From: Pigmentiphaga aceris
GTDB lineage: Bacteria; Pseudomonadota; Gammaproteobacteria; Burkholderiales; Burkholderiaceae_B
Direction of reading: 5' to 3'
Assembly (NCBI RefSeq): GCF_008119665.1
Contig: NZ_CP043046.1
Location: 4,464,001-4,528,000, forward strand
Length of the DNA: 64,000 nucleotides
The translations under genes and the position numbers were made by a program. Each line of letters begins with the position of its first letter. The first letter of the stretch is position 1. The notes beneath the pieces were generated by a model. That model saw nothing but the letters and a program-made list of their open reading frames with translations. It did no database searches and had not been told where the DNA came from. This document shows, in pieces, positions 43,171 through 53,118 of the stretch.

Positions 43171-44754
43171 ATGTCAGGCTCCGTATTCCAATCACGCAAA
43201 CTCGTCGGCGTCATCGCCGCCGGCCTTCTCGCCCTGTCGGGCACCGCTGCCGTCGCCCAGGAAAAAGTCCTGCGCGTGGCACCGCAAGCCGACTTGCGCA
43301 TTCTTGACCCGGTCTGGACCACTGCCATCGTGACGCGCAACCACGCGTTCATGATCTATGACACCTTGTTCGGCATGGATGCAAACGGCAAGATCCTGCC
43401 GCAGATGGTCGATACCTGGAAAACCAGCCCTGACGGCATGGTGTGGGACTTCAAGCTGCGCCCGGGCCTGGCATTTCACGACAAGACACCCGTCACAAGC
43501 GCCGACGTGATCGCCTCGATCAAGCGCTGGGGCAGCCGCGACACCTTGGGCCAGTCCATGATGGCCGCGCTGACGAAGATCGAAGCGGTCGACACCAACA
43601 GCTTCCGCATGACCTTCAAGCAGCCTTTCGGCATGGTGCTCGATGCCTTCGCCAAGTCCAGCCCGCCGTTCATCATGCCCGAGCGCATCGCCAAGACATC
43701 GGGCGACCAGCAGATCACCGAGAACATCGGTTCGGGTCCGTTCATCTTCAAGCAGGATGAATATCGTCCGGGCAACAAGATCGTCTATCTGAAGAACAAG
43801 GACTACGTGTCGCGTTCGGAGGCACCTGCCGGCACCGCTGGTGGCAAACCCGTGCCGGTGGACCGTGTTGAATGGATCGTGCTGAAAGACGCCCAGACTC
43901 AGGCGAACGCCCTGACCAACGGCGAGATCGACATGATCGAGCGCATGCCGCCCGAACAATATTCCGCCTTGAAGGCGAACCCCGGCGTTGAGATCATCAC
44001 CCAGGTGCCGCAAGGCTCGGTCATGCTGGTACTGAATCACCTGGTGCCGCCGTTCAACAACCCCAAGATCGCCCGTGCCGCCACGCTCGCCATCAGCCAG
44101 GAGTCCCTGTTGCGCGCGCAGATGGTCAACAACGATCTGTTCAAGACCTGCCCGTCGTTCTACCCCTGCGGCACCGCCTACGCGTCGACCACCCGCACGG
44201 CAGGCTTCACCGGCAAACCGCAGTTCTCGGCGGCCAAGAGACTGCTGCAGGAAGCGGGTTACGACAACAAGCCGGTGGTTCTGCTGCATCCGACCGACCA
44301 TCCGACCTTGAACAAGTACCCGCCCGTGATGGCAGCGCTGCTGACGCAGGCTGGTTTCAAGGTTGAAGTGCAGTCAATGGACTGGCAGACCCTGGTGGCC
44401 CGTCGCGCCAAGAAAGACCCGGCAGACAAAGGCGGCTGGAACATCTTCATGACCAGCTTCTTCATGGCCGACACCATCAATCCGCTGGTGTTCACCCCCA
44501 TGAATGGCACGGGTGAGAAAGGCTGGTTCGGCTGGCCGACCAACCCCAAGATCGAAACCCTGAAGGGTGAATTCCTGGCTACGCTGGACGAGGCCAAGCG
44601 CAAGGAACTGGCAGCCCAGATGCAAGAGGAAGCACTGAGCAGCGGCATGCTTGCACCGCTTGGTGAATACAAGCCGCTGGTTGCCGTGGCCAAGGGCGTG
44701 ACGGGCGTGGTGCCGTCGCCCAACACCGTGATGTGGAACATCGACAAGAAGTAA
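43171..44754 (+). CDS. ABC transporter substrate-binding protein, peptide (GsiB/DppA-like)
   Basis: A 527-residue family-5 extracellular binding protein with a signal peptide cut after AVAQ. The family pattern TWKTSPDGMVWDFKLRPGLA and FHDKTPVTSADVIASIKRW is clear. It should bring oligopeptides or glutathione-like gamma-glutamyl peptides to the membrane permeases encoded next. The GGT downstream favours gamma-glutamyl substrates; not proven. Confidence 0.88.
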   Translation: MSGSVFQSRKLVGVIAAGLLALSGTAAVAQEKVLRVAPQADLRILDPVWTTAIVTRNHAFMIYDTLFGMDANGKILPQMVDTWKTSPDGMVWDFKLRPGLAFHDKTPVTSADVIASIKRWGSRDTLGQSMMAALTKIEAVDTNSFRMTFKQPFGMVLDAFAKSSPPFIMPERIAKTSGDQQITENIGSGPFIFKQDEYRPGNKIVYLKNKDYVSRSEAPAGTAGGKPVPVDRVEWIVLKDAQTQANALTNGEIDMIERMPPEQYSALKANPGVEIITQVPQGSVMLVLNHLVPPFNNPKIARAATLAISQESLLRAQMVNNDLFKTCPSFYPCGTAYASTTRTAGFTGKPQFSAAKRLLQEAGYDNKPVVLLHPTDHPTLNKYPPVMAALLTQAGFKVEVQSMDWQTLVARRAKKDPADKGGWNIFMTSFFMADTINPLVFTPMNGTGEKGWFGWPTNPKIETLKGEFLATLDEAKRKELAAQMQEEALSSGMLAPLGEYKPLVAVAKGVTGVVPSPNTVMWNIDKK

Positions 44755-44778
44755 GTCGGGCTGTCCGTCGGCCTGTCA

Positions 44779-44803
44779 GCCTTGCCCGCCGCGCGGGCAA
44801 GGC
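44779..44803 (+). other. Intercistronic hairpin after the binding-protein gene
   Basis: A perfect 11-bp stem (GCCTTGCCCGC / GCGGGCAAGGC) with a 3-base loop between the substrate-binding and first permease genes. There is no T tract. Likely protects the upstream message, giving more binding protein than permease. Confidence 0.6.
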
Positions 44804-44833
44804 CTTCGTACCCAGTTTGAGAAGGTGTTCGTC

Positions 44834-45775
44834 ATGCCCGCTTTTCTGTTGCGCCGTCTGCTGGCCACGATCCCTGTACTGATCGTGGTTGCCCTGATCG
44901 TCTTCACCATGTTGCAGCTGTCTCCGGGTGACCCGGCTGCCGCCATCGTCGGCGACAGTGGCAACAGCGAAGACATTGCCCGTGTCCGTGCCCAATTGGG
45001 GCTTGATCAACCTTGGCCGGTGCAATTTGCCAACTGGAGCGGCAGGCTGTTGCAGGGTGACCTGGGCACCTCGCTGTTCATCAAGAAAAGCGTTGCTGAA
45101 CTGATTTCACAGCGTGTCGGCCCGACCTTATCCTTGGCCGCCGTCACGCTTACCTTGACCTTGCTGGTCGCCATTCCGCTGGGTGTGCTCGCGGCATGGC
45201 GTCACGGCGGGTGGCTTGATCGCGCGCTGATGAGCATGTCGGCACTGGGCTTCTCGGTGCCCGCCTTCGTGGTCGCCTACCTGTTGATCTGGCTGTTTGC
45301 ACTGCACCTGAAGTGGTTGCCGGTGCAAGGCTACGTAGAGATGTCGAAAGGACTGTGGCCGTGGTTGCGCAACCTGATCCTGCCTGCCTTCACGCTGTCC
45401 ACCGTCTACATCGCGCTGATCGCCCGCGTGACCCGTGCATCGGTAGCCGAAGCGCTGACCGAGGATTACATCCGCACTGCGCGTTCCAAAGGCATCTCTG
45501 AAGCACGCGTGCTGGCACGCCATGCCTTGCGCAACGCGGCCATTCCCATTGCCACCGTGGTGGGCATTGGCGTGGCCTTGCTGATCAGCGGCGTGGTGGT
45601 GACTGAAACGGTGTTCGCCATCCCCGGCCTGGGCCAGTTGACCGTGGATGCCGTGCTGTCGCGCGACTTCCCGGTGATCCAAGGCATCACACTGTTCTTC
45701 TCGGTGATCTACGTCATGGTCAACCTGCTGGTCGACCTGAGTTACCTCGCGCTCGATCCGCGCATCCGTTACTGA
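44834..45775 (+). CDS. ABC transporter permease 1 (DppB/GsiC-like)
   Basis: A 313-residue inner-membrane permease with six helices and the N-terminal MPAFLLRRLLATIPVLIVV typical of DppB-type subunits. The coupling EAA loop is visible in EDYIRTARSKGISEARVLARHALRNA. The ATG at 44834 is preferred over an upstream GTG at 44825, because GAGAAGG abuts the GTG but is well spaced (9 bases) from the ATG. Confidence 0.88.
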   Translation: MPAFLLRRLLATIPVLIVVALIVFTMLQLSPGDPAAAIVGDSGNSEDIARVRAQLGLDQPWPVQFANWSGRLLQGDLGTSLFIKKSVAELISQRVGPTLSLAAVTLTLTLLVAIPLGVLAAWRHGGWLDRALMSMSALGFSVPAFVVAYLLIWLFALHLKWLPVQGYVEMSKGLWPWLRNLILPAFTLSTVYIALIARVTRASVAEALTEDYIRTARSKGISEARVLARHALRNAAIPIATVVGIGVALLISGVVVTETVFAIPGLGQLTVDAVLSRDFPVIQGITLFFSVIYVMVNLLVDLSYLALDPRIRY

Positions 45776-45791
45776 GCCGGGAGCCTATTCC

Positions 45792-46730
45792 ATGTCCAAG
45801 ATCATTCAGATGCTTCCTCCTAACGCGCTTGATGCACCGCCGCCGGTCAAACGCCGCTCGCGCCTGTCCAAGAGTCTGTCCAACTGGTCGGTGCGCATAG
45901 GCGGCGGCCTGCTGCTGTTGCTGATCGTGATGGCGGTTTTGGCCCCGCTGCTGGGTGCAATCGACCCCAATGCCATCGACCCCGTCAACGGCAACCTGCT
46001 GCCCGGCACCCGCGCCGAGTTCAACTCGCTGACGGGCGAGACTTTCTCGCACATCTATCTGTTCGGTTCCGACGCGCTGGGTCGCGACATCTTCAGCCGC
46101 GTGCTGTATGGCGCCCGGGTGTCGATCACGATCGGTATCGTGGTCGCCATCCTGTCGCTGATCCTGGGCATGTCGGTGGGCCTGATCGGCGGCTACTTCC
46201 GCATGCTGGACAGCATCATCATGCGCATCATGGACGGCATCATGTCGATCCCGGCCGTGCTGTTCGCCATCAGCCTGGTGGCCATCTTCGGTGGCACCCT
46301 GGCTACCGTGATCGTTGCAATCACCATTCCCGAAATCCCGCGTGTCGCCCGTCTGGTGCGCTCGGTGGTGCTGACAATCCGCGAAGAGCCGTACATCGAG
46401 GCAGCGATTGCGCTGGACACGCCCACCATCAAGATCCTGGTGCGTCACATTCTGCCCAACGCCATTGCCCCGCTGATCATCCAGGGCACCTACGTGTGCG
46501 CGGCCGCCATTCTGATCGAAGCCGTGCTGTCCTTCCTGGGCGTGGGACTGCCGGCCGACATGGCCACCTGGGGCAACATCATGGCCGAGGGCCGCAACCA
46601 GTTCAACGAGTACCCGCACAGCGTGCTGATTCCGGGCGTGTTCCTGGCGCTGACCGTGCTGGCTGTAAACATCATGGGGGACGGCCTGCGCGACACGCTC
46701 GACCCGAAATTCAACAAGCGTGGAGGCTGA
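45792..46730 (+). CDS. ABC transporter permease 2 (DppC/GsiD-like)
   Basis: A 312-residue permease of the DppC type with an N-terminal cytoplasmic extension before the first helix. HIYLFGSDALGRDIFSRVLY and VLTIREEPYIEAAIALDTPT (coupling loop) are family features. It follows permease 1 by 16 bases and precedes the ATPase by 3. Confidence 0.88.
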   Translation: MSKIIQMLPPNALDAPPPVKRRSRLSKSLSNWSVRIGGGLLLLLIVMAVLAPLLGAIDPNAIDPVNGNLLPGTRAEFNSLTGETFSHIYLFGSDALGRDIFSRVLYGARVSITIGIVVAILSLILGMSVGLIGGYFRMLDSIIMRIMDGIMSIPAVLFAISLVAIFGGTLATVIVAITIPEIPRVARLVRSVVLTIREEPYIEAAIALDTPTIKILVRHILPNAIAPLIIQGTYVCAAAILIEAVLSFLGVGLPADMATWGNIMAEGRNQFNEYPHSVLIPGVFLALTVLAVNIMGDGLRDTLDPKFNKRGG

Positions 46731-46733
46731 GCC

Positions 46734-48356
46734 ATGAGCACGCAGCCCGTATTGAACGTACAAGACCTCAGCATCGCCTTGCCCCCCGGAGCAGACCGAC
46801 CGCATGCAGTCGAACACATCAGCTTTAGCGTGGCACCGGGAAAGATCGTGTGCCTGCTGGGGGAGTCCGGCTCGGGTAAATCGGTGATCGCCAGCGCCGT
46901 CATGGGCTTGGCCGCACCCGGCCTGAAAGCCGTGGGTGGCAGCATCACACTGCAAGGCGAAGACATCCTTAATGCCAGCCAGGACCGTCTGCGCAAACTG
47001 CGCGGCTCGCGCATGGCCATGGTGTTCCAGGAACCCATGACCGCGCTCAACCCGGTCATGCGTTGCGGCGAGCAGGTAGACGAAATGCTGGCGCAGCACG
47101 TGTCTACGGGCGCAGCTGAGCGCAAGCAGCAGATTCTGGCGATCTTCGAGCGTGTGAAGCTGCCGGATCCGGCGCGCATCTATGCGTCTTACCCGCACCA
47201 GCTATCGGGTGGCCAGCGCCAGCGCATCGTGATCGCGATGGCGCTGATCCTGAAGCCCGCGCTGCTGATCTGCGACGAGCCCACCACGGCACTCGACGTC
47301 ACAACGCAGGCTGAAATTCTGAAGCTGATTCGCGAGCTGCAGACTGAAAACGGCACGGCCGTGCTGTTCATCACCCACGACTTCGGCGTGGTCGCTGAAA
47401 TCGCCGACCAAGTTGTCGTGCTGCAACTAGGTAACCAGGTGGAATCCGGCGACAAACTGACAGTTCTGACCCAGCCTCGCGAGGCCTATACCCGCATGCT
47501 GCTGGATGCAGTGCCTGCGCTCGCTCCGGTGGACCGGCCGGCGGTGTCGCATGAATACCCGCTGCTGGAAACCCGAGCACTGTGCAAGACCTACGTCACC
47601 GGGGGATGGCCGAAGAAAAAGGTCGAGGTGTTTGCCGCCAAGGAAGTGTCCTTGCGTATTCATCCGTCCGAGACGGTTGGTATCGTGGGGGAATCCGGCT
47701 CGGGCAAGTCCACGGTTGCACGCTGCATCGCCAGGTTGATCGAGCCGTCGAGCGGTGAAATCTTTGCCGATGGCCGGTCGGTGGCGCAGCTCAATGGTCG
47801 TGCGCTGTCGCCGTTCCGCCGCCACGTGCAGGTGGTGTTCCAGGACCCGTACCGATCCTTGGACCCACGTCAGACCGTGGGGGCATCCATCATCGAAGGC
47901 CCGATGAACTTCGGCACCTCGCATGCAGACGCCACCCGTCGGGCGGAAGAACTGATGCACCTGGTGCGTCTGAAGCCGGAAGCGCTGCGTCGTTATCCCA
48001 GCGAGTTCTCGGGTGGTCAGCGCCAACGCATCTGCATTGCGCGCGCCCTCGCTTGCGAACCAAAACTGCTGATCGCCGATGAAGCCGTGTCGGCACTGGA
48101 CGTCTCGGTGCAGGATCAGATTCTGAAGCTGTTGAATGATATCCAGCGGCAACTGAAGCTGGGCATTCTGTTCATCACGCACGATCTTCGGGTGGCCAGC
48201 CAGATTTGCGATCGGGTGATCGTGATGCAACGCGGCGAAATCGTGGAGCAAGGCCCAATCCGCGAGGTGTTCTTCTCGCCGCAGCATGACTACACACGCA
48301 AGTTGCTGGCCGCTGCACCAGGCCAGGATTTCGACTTCAGCCGACGCGCCGCCTGA
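46734..48356 (+). CDS. Fused dual-domain peptide ABC ATPase (GsiA-like)
   Basis: A 540-residue protein with two complete ATP-binding cassettes. Each has a Walker A (GESGSGKS in both), a signature (LSGGQRQR and FSGGQRQR) and a Walker B. In the second cassette the usual DEPTSALD reads DEAVSALD, with the catalytic glutamate kept. GsiA, which drives glutathione import, has the same fused layout, and a GGT gene follows. Confidence 0.88.
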   Translation: MSTQPVLNVQDLSIALPPGADRPHAVEHISFSVAPGKIVCLLGESGSGKSVIASAVMGLAAPGLKAVGGSITLQGEDILNASQDRLRKLRGSRMAMVFQEPMTALNPVMRCGEQVDEMLAQHVSTGAAERKQQILAIFERVKLPDPARIYASYPHQLSGGQRQRIVIAMALILKPALLICDEPTTALDVTTQAEILKLIRELQTENGTAVLFITHDFGVVAEIADQVVVLQLGNQVESGDKLTVLTQPREAYTRMLLDAVPALAPVDRPAVSHEYPLLETRALCKTYVTGGWPKKKVEVFAAKEVSLRIHPSETVGIVGESGSGKSTVARCIARLIEPSSGEIFADGRSVAQLNGRALSPFRRHVQVVFQDPYRSLDPRQTVGASIIEGPMNFGTSHADATRRAEELMHLVRLKPEALRRYPSEFSGGQRQRICIARALACEPKLLIADEAVSALDVSVQDQILKLLNDIQRQLKLGILFITHDLRVASQICDRVIVMQRGEIVEQGPIREVFFSPQHDYTRKLLAAAPGQDFDFSRRAA

Positions 48357-48393
48357 ACCTCTCTGCCCATTCCGACTTTCGGAGCCAGTCCAG

Positions 48394-50001
48394 ATGTCTC
48401 TTTCTCATGCCAACGCTTGGGACTTTCCGTACACCTCGCAGCGCATGCCTGTGCTTGCCGAGAACATGGTGTGCACTTCGCAACCTTTGGCGACCAATGC
48501 CGCGTTGCGCATTCTGGCCAAGGGCGGCAACGCCATTGACGCGGCACTGGCAGCGGCCACCACCCTGACGGTGACCGAACCGTGCATGAACGGCATTGGT
48601 GGCGACTTGTTCGCCATCGTCTGGGACGGCACGCAGTTGCATGGCCTGAATGCCTCGGGCCGCGCCCCCGCCGCCTGGACACCAGAACACTTCGCCAAAT
48701 ACGATGCGATGCCCAAGCGCGGCTGGGATTCGGTCACGGTACCGGGTGTGGTTTCGGGCTGGCGCGCACTGTCCGACAAATTCGGTACCCTGCCCTTTGC
48801 CGAGCTGTTTGACTCTGCCATTCACTACGCCCGCAACGGTTACCTGGTTGCCCCGATCGCGCAGCGCCAATGGGCAGGCCAGGTGGAAGAACTATCGGTT
48901 CAGCCGGGATTCATCGACGGCTTCGCCCCCGGTGGCAAAGCACCGGAAGCCGGCACGCGTTTCATTTCGCCGGGCCAGGCCGACACGCTGACAGCCATTG
49001 CCCAGACGGGCGGCGAGGACTTCTATCACGGCAAGATCGCCAAGGCGATTGCCGACCACGCACGCGCCACGGGCGGGCTGATGACCGAAGCCGACTTGGC
49101 CGCCCACTTCAATACCTGGGAAACGCCGATCTCGACTGCCTACGGTGACATCGAGCTGCACGAAATCGGCCCCAGTGGCCAGGGCATCGGTGCGCTGATC
49201 GCGCTGGGCATTCTCGAGCAAAGCGGCATCGGCAAGCTGCCGCTGGATTCCACCGAATACTTCCACGCGCAGATCGAAGCGATGAAGCTGTCGTTCGCCG
49301 ATATCTACCGCTATGTTGCCGACCCCGATCACATGCAAGGCGTGAGCGCCGCAGAACTGCTGGACCCCGCTTACTTGGCAGAACGTGCCAAGTTGCTGGA
49401 CCCCAACAAGGCCAACTTCCCAGGCCCGGGCAAGATCCACCACGGCGGCACGACCTACCTGACGGTGGCCGATAGCAAGGGCATGATGGTGTCGCTGATC
49501 CAGTCCAACTTCAAGGGCTTCGGATCGGGCGTGGTCATTCCAAACACCGGCATTGCCATGCAGAACCGTGGTTGGGGATTCAACCTGATGCCGGGTCATC
49601 CGAACCAAGTGGGGCCGAACAAGCGCCCCTTCCACACCATCATTCCTGGCTTCCTGACACGTGGCGGCAAACCGCTGATGAGCTTCGGTGTGATGGGTGG
49701 GTCCTTGCAGGCGCAAGGCCACTTGCAAGTGGCGATACGCATTGGGGACCACGGGCAGAACCCGCAGGCCGCTATCGATGCGCCACGCTGGCGCATCGAC
49801 GACGACAACGTCACGGTTGCGGTCGAGTGGAACTTCCCGCCGCAGGCCATTGCAGGCTTGCGCGCGCTGGGTCACAAGGTGGTGATCGCCAAGCGCCATT
49901 CCGACGAATTCGGCGGATCGCAAGCCATTCTGCGTGTTGCCGAAGGGGAATACCTGGGCGGATCGGATCACCGCAAGGACGGGCACGCGGCAGGCTACTG
50001 A
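48394..50001 (+). CDS. ggt: Gamma-glutamyltransferase
   Basis: A 535-residue N-terminal nucleophile hydrolase that removes or transfers the gamma-glutamyl group of glutathione and related amides. The self-cleaving nucleophile is about T353 in HHGGTTYLTVADS, which would split the precursor into large and small subunits. No signal peptide is evident, unlike most GGTs, so it may act in the cytosol on imported peptides. Last gene of the operon, before a strong terminator. Confidence 0.86.
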   Translation: MSLSHANAWDFPYTSQRMPVLAENMVCTSQPLATNAALRILAKGGNAIDAALAAATTLTVTEPCMNGIGGDLFAIVWDGTQLHGLNASGRAPAAWTPEHFAKYDAMPKRGWDSVTVPGVVSGWRALSDKFGTLPFAELFDSAIHYARNGYLVAPIAQRQWAGQVEELSVQPGFIDGFAPGGKAPEAGTRFISPGQADTLTAIAQTGGEDFYHGKIAKAIADHARATGGLMTEADLAAHFNTWETPISTAYGDIELHEIGPSGQGIGALIALGILEQSGIGKLPLDSTEYFHAQIEAMKLSFADIYRYVADPDHMQGVSAAELLDPAYLAERAKLLDPNKANFPGPGKIHHGGTTYLTVADSKGMMVSLIQSNFKGFGSGVVIPNTGIAMQNRGWGFNLMPGHPNQVGPNKRPFHTIIPGFLTRGGKPLMSFGVMGGSLQAQGHLQVAIRIGDHGQNPQAAIDAPRWRIDDDNVTVAVEWNFPPQAIAGLRALGHKVVIAKRHSDEFGGSQAILRVAEGEYLGGSDHRKDGHAAGY

Positions 50002-50085
50002 GGCCGTTTTCGCCGGGTCGGCACAAGTGCACCATCGCTTCCAAGCCATGACGTACTTGCAACCTAGCTAGGACTCAGACAAACA

Positions 50086-50117
50086 AACGGGGCAACGACC
50101 AAAGTCGTTGCCCCGTT
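50086..50117. terminator. Bidirectional terminator between ggt and the small lipoprotein gene
   Basis: A 14-bp stem (AACGGGGCAACGAC / GTCGTTGCCCCGTT) with a 4-base loop, followed on the plus strand by CTTCTT and on the minus strand by TGTTTG. It sits between two convergent genes. Confidence 0.8.
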
Positions 50118-50138
50118 CTTCTTGCCGCTCAGGCGTGC

Positions 50139-50330
50139 TCAGCGCCAGTCGCGTCCACCACCTCTACCACCGTAATCCCCTCGATCGTAACTACCGCGAT
50201 CGTGCCAACCTCGGTCATAGCCACCGCGATCGCGCCCACCATGCCCATGTGGCCCGTAAGGCCCCCACCAGCAACCAGACAACATGGTGACCATGACGGC
50301 CATCATCGGGACCAGCAACCATTTACGCAT
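50139..50330 (-). CDS. Small RG-rich lipoprotein
   Basis: A 63-residue protein with a lipoprotein signal peptide (VTMLSGC, cysteine at about 20). The mature part is short, rich in glycine, arginine, aspartate and tyrosine, with DRG repeated about four times and YDRG twice. No enzymatic domain. It is followed by a good terminator. Function unknown; perhaps a surface or periplasmic stress protein. Confidence 0.7.
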   Translation of the reverse strand: MRKWLLVPMMAVMVTMLSGCWWGPYGPHGHGGRDRGGYDRGWHDRGSYDRGDYGGRGGGRDWR

Positions 50331-50663
50331 GACGGCTCTCGCAGGAATGAATCAGAGCCTTCACTGTACGGAACGTGTGGCCCACTGCCTAAAGACCTTT
50401 AGCGTCGCAACAAACATCCACAGAGCCTGCGCAATCTGCCGCTTGGTGCTTTCCATGTCGATATTTTCTCCAGACAAGTCACTCAAGGGAAACAGCATCT
50501 GACGGTCGGCACCTACAGAAACGTTTGTTTGCGCATTGGCTCGACCGGGGTCGAATTTGCTGCGCTGCGGCGATACAGTCGGGTTTGAACCCTTATTTCG
50601 GATCATTCCTGCCACTTGGAAAGCCTTCCGACGCTAACCGTTTCTGAAGGAGAAGCTCCCCGC
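50331..50663. other. Intergenic region between divergent lipoprotein and mscS genes
   Basis: A 333-base spacer without a supported gene. An 84-codon minus-strand open frame (50361-50615) shows no family match or ribosome site. It holds the promoters of both flanking genes but no convincing -35/-10 pair could be identified. AAGGAG at 50647-50652 is the ribosome site of mscS. Confidence 0.5.
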
Positions 50664-51845
50664 ATGCTGGATCTATCCCAGTTCTCCCCTACTGTCGCCA
50701 CGGGTATTGCCGCGCTGATCGGCATTGTCGTTGCGCTGATCGCCTTTCGCATCGGCGGCCTTTTACTGCTGCGCGCGACGCGTGGCATGCCGGTTGTCCA
50801 CACCATGGTGCTGGCTTGCCACGGCCCCGCCCGACTTGCACTGCCCTTGTTCGCCCTGCAGTTGGTCTGGCAGGCCGCACCGAACCAGGTGCACTTCATC
50901 GAAAGCATTCGCCATCTGAACGGCCTGGCGTTGATCGGTGCGCTGACCTGGCTGGCCATCAACGTGATCAATGGCCTGACCGATGGCGTGATCGCGCGAC
51001 ACCCGGCCGATGTGGACGACAACCTGCAGGCGCGGCGCATACAGACCCAGGCGCGCGTGCTGGCACGCACCGCCACACTGACCGCGCTGGTTGCGGGCCT
51101 GGCCATCATGCTGATGACTTTTCCGGGCGCACGCCAGGTCGGTGCCAGCCTGCTGGCGTCGGCAGGGGTTATCGGCCTGATTGCCGGTATTGCCGCCAAG
51201 CCGGTCTTCAGTAACCTGATTGCGGGGTTGCAGATTGCGCTGGCCCAGCCCATTCGCATCGATGACGTGCTGATCGTGCAAGGCGAATGGGGCCGCGTCG
51301 AAGAAATCACCGGCACCTATGTGGTGCTGAAAATCTGGGATGACAGACGGCTGATCATCCCCTTGCAGTGGTTCATCGAAAACCCGTTTCAGAACTGGAC
51401 ACGCACGGGTTCACAATTGCTGGGATCGGTGTTTTTGAATGTCGACTTCGCCATGCCGATCGCCCCCTTGCGCAGCGAACTGGAACGGCTGGTGCCCACC
51501 TTGCCGGAATGGGACGGGCGCTTTTTCAACCTGCAGGTCACGGATGCCACCGAGCGCACCATGCAGTTGCGGATACTGGTGACAGCGGGTTCGTCGAGCA
51601 AGGCCTTCGATCTGCGCTGCAAGGTGCGCGAAGCCATGATCGACTTCATGCAACGCGAGTATCCCCAGTACCTGCCGACGCTACGCGTGTATGAATCGAA
51701 CACCGCACAACCGGAACCCCTGCAGCCGATCAAACACGAAGGCGGACGGGGCCCCCTGCCCGCCAGGATGGACCAGATGCCGGACGGCCCGGGCGCATCA
51801 GCGGAAATCGGCATGGCAGAAGTGTCCAGCGCGCCAGACCGCTGA
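50664..51845 (+). CDS. Small-conductance mechanosensitive channel (MscS family)
   Basis: A 393-residue MscS-like channel that opens under membrane tension during osmotic downshock. Four to five hydrophobic helices precede the pore-like helix (GASLLASAGVIGLIAGIAAK), followed by the beta domain (QPIRIDDVLIVQGEWGRVEE) and a proline-rich tail. The ATG at 50664 is favoured because AAGGAGAAG lies just upstream; a TTG at 50616 is in frame but unsupported. Confidence 0.85.
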   Translation: MLDLSQFSPTVATGIAALIGIVVALIAFRIGGLLLLRATRGMPVVHTMVLACHGPARLALPLFALQLVWQAAPNQVHFIESIRHLNGLALIGALTWLAINVINGLTDGVIARHPADVDDNLQARRIQTQARVLARTATLTALVAGLAIMLMTFPGARQVGASLLASAGVIGLIAGIAAKPVFSNLIAGLQIALAQPIRIDDVLIVQGEWGRVEEITGTYVVLKIWDDRRLIIPLQWFIENPFQNWTRTGSQLLGSVFLNVDFAMPIAPLRSELERLVPTLPEWDGRFFNLQVTDATERTMQLRILVTAGSSSKAFDLRCKVREAMIDFMQREYPQYLPTLRVYESNTAQPEPLQPIKHEGGRGPLPARMDQMPDGPGASAEIGMAEVSSAPDR

Positions 51846-51916
51846 TCCGATGCGCACATCGGCCACTTGCGGCGGCTAGGTAGACTACGGCATCCCCCAG
51901 CACTTCCGAGGCCGCC

Positions 51917-52246
51917 ATGACGCGCACTGCCCCCCGCATCACGATTACCTATTGCACGCAATGCCAGTGGCTGCTGCGCGCTGCCTGGATGGCGCAAGAG
52001 CTGCTATCCACCTTTGGCACCGATCTGGGCGAGGTTGCGCTGATTCCCGGCACGGGTGGTATTTTCCAGATCACCTACAACGGCACCCTGGTCTGGGATC
52101 GCAAGGCCGATGGCGGTTTCCCGGATGCCAAGCTGCTGAAGCAGCGCATTCGCGACCGGCTGGACCCCGGCCGCGATCTGGGTCACATCGACAAGACGGG
52201 AATCTCGGCGCAACTGGCCGCCAAGTTGGCAGACAACGAGCTGTAG
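51917..52246 (+). CDS. SelW/Rdx-family thioredoxin-like protein
   Basis: A 109-residue protein of the SelT/SelW/SelH (Rdx) family. The redox motif is YCTQCQWLLRAAWMAQELL, with cysteine where the animal proteins have selenocysteine, followed by GTGGIFQITYNGTLVWDRK. The family is redox-linked with no settled bacterial role. Convergent with hutC. Confidence 0.85.
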   Translation: MTRTAPRITITYCTQCQWLLRAAWMAQELLSTFGTDLGEVALIPGTGGIFQITYNGTLVWDRKADGGFPDAKLLKQRIRDRLDPGRDLGHIDKTGISAQLAAKLADNEL

Positions 52247-52275
52247 GCCAGCTTGTATATAGACCCGCCCGCGGC

Positions 52276-53118
52276 TCAGGCCTGTTCGCCTCGCGCATCA
52301 CCCGAAAACCGGCAGCCCAGGCGATAACGTGAGGCCGGATGAATGAAGCGCGCGTAGGTCACCGCTATCTTGTCGGCGGTCCAGGTACGGCGCAGCAGCA
52401 CCAGACAAGGCTCGGTCGCCTCGATCTCCAGCAACTCGGCCTCTCGGCGCGTGGGCAGCGAGGCATCGACGATGTGCTCGACCTCGTACTGCGGGTGATT
52501 GCGCAGCAGGTATTGCGACGGCAGGATCTTGCTGAAGTCCTGCTCCAGAAAATCCTCGGCAATCGCCGGGTTCACGTAGCGGTCTTCCAACTGCACCGGC
52601 ACACCGTTTTCCCGGTGCAGACACAGCACACGCAGCACGGACGCCCCCGGAGACAGATTCATCGAACTGGACACCACGGCGGGTGCGGTTTCACGCCCGG
52701 CATAGATCACCTTGTACGAATACTCATGTCCACGCGCGCGCACCTCGTCACCAATGTGCGCAATCATCAACAAGGTCGATTGCGGCTTGGCCTCGGCGAC
52801 GAAGGTGCCCACTGCCGCCAGCCGGGTCAACATGCCCTCAGCAGTCAGTTCGCGGATTGCCCGGTTGACGGTCATGCGCGACACGCCCACCAAGTCCACC
52901 AAAGCGTTTTCGGACGGAATGCGCTGGCCCGCTGCCCACTCGCCCGACTGCACACGCGAACGAACGTAGTCTTTCACCTGTTCATAACGCGCAACTGGCT
53001 CTTCGAGCTTGGCGACTTTCACTATGCGTGGTGTGGAAGGCTTGCTTACCCCAACACCGCCCCCGACACCACGACCAGCCTTGGCGTTGTCAGCAGCCGC
53101 AGACTTGGCCTCGCTCAT
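52276..53118 (-). CDS. hutC: Histidine utilization repressor (GntR/HutC)
   Basis: A 280-residue GntR-family repressor of the HutC/FarR branch, with a winged helix at about residues 42-110 (ARYEQVKDYVRSRVQSGEW; VSRMTVNRAIREL) and a UTRA effector domain with HRENGVPVQLEDRYVNP. Urocanate is the usual inducer. The N-terminal ~35 residues are low complexity and the true start may be downstream. The ATG overlaps the aminotransferase stop by 4 bases. It should bind the two GTATATAC palindromes in the hutH-hutU spacer. Confidence 0.88.
   Translation of the reverse strand: MSEAKSAAADNAKAGRGVGGGVGVSKPSTPRIVKVAKLEEPVARYEQVKDYVRSRVQSGEWAAGQRIPSENALVDLVGVSRMTVNRAIRELTAEGMLTRLAAVGTFVAEAKPQSTLLMIAHIGDEVRARGHEYSYKVIYAGRETAPAVVSSSMNLSPGASVLRVLCLHRENGVPVQLEDRYVNPAIAEDFLEQDFSKILPSQYLLRNHPQYEVEHIVDASLPTRREAELLEIEATEPCLVLLRRTWTADKIAVTYARFIHPASRYRLGCRFSGDARGEQA

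Noticed and set aside
50361..50615. Small minus-strand gene upstream of mscS (84 codons)
   Set aside because: No ribosome site, no family resemblance and no conserved segment; it fills a promoter region.
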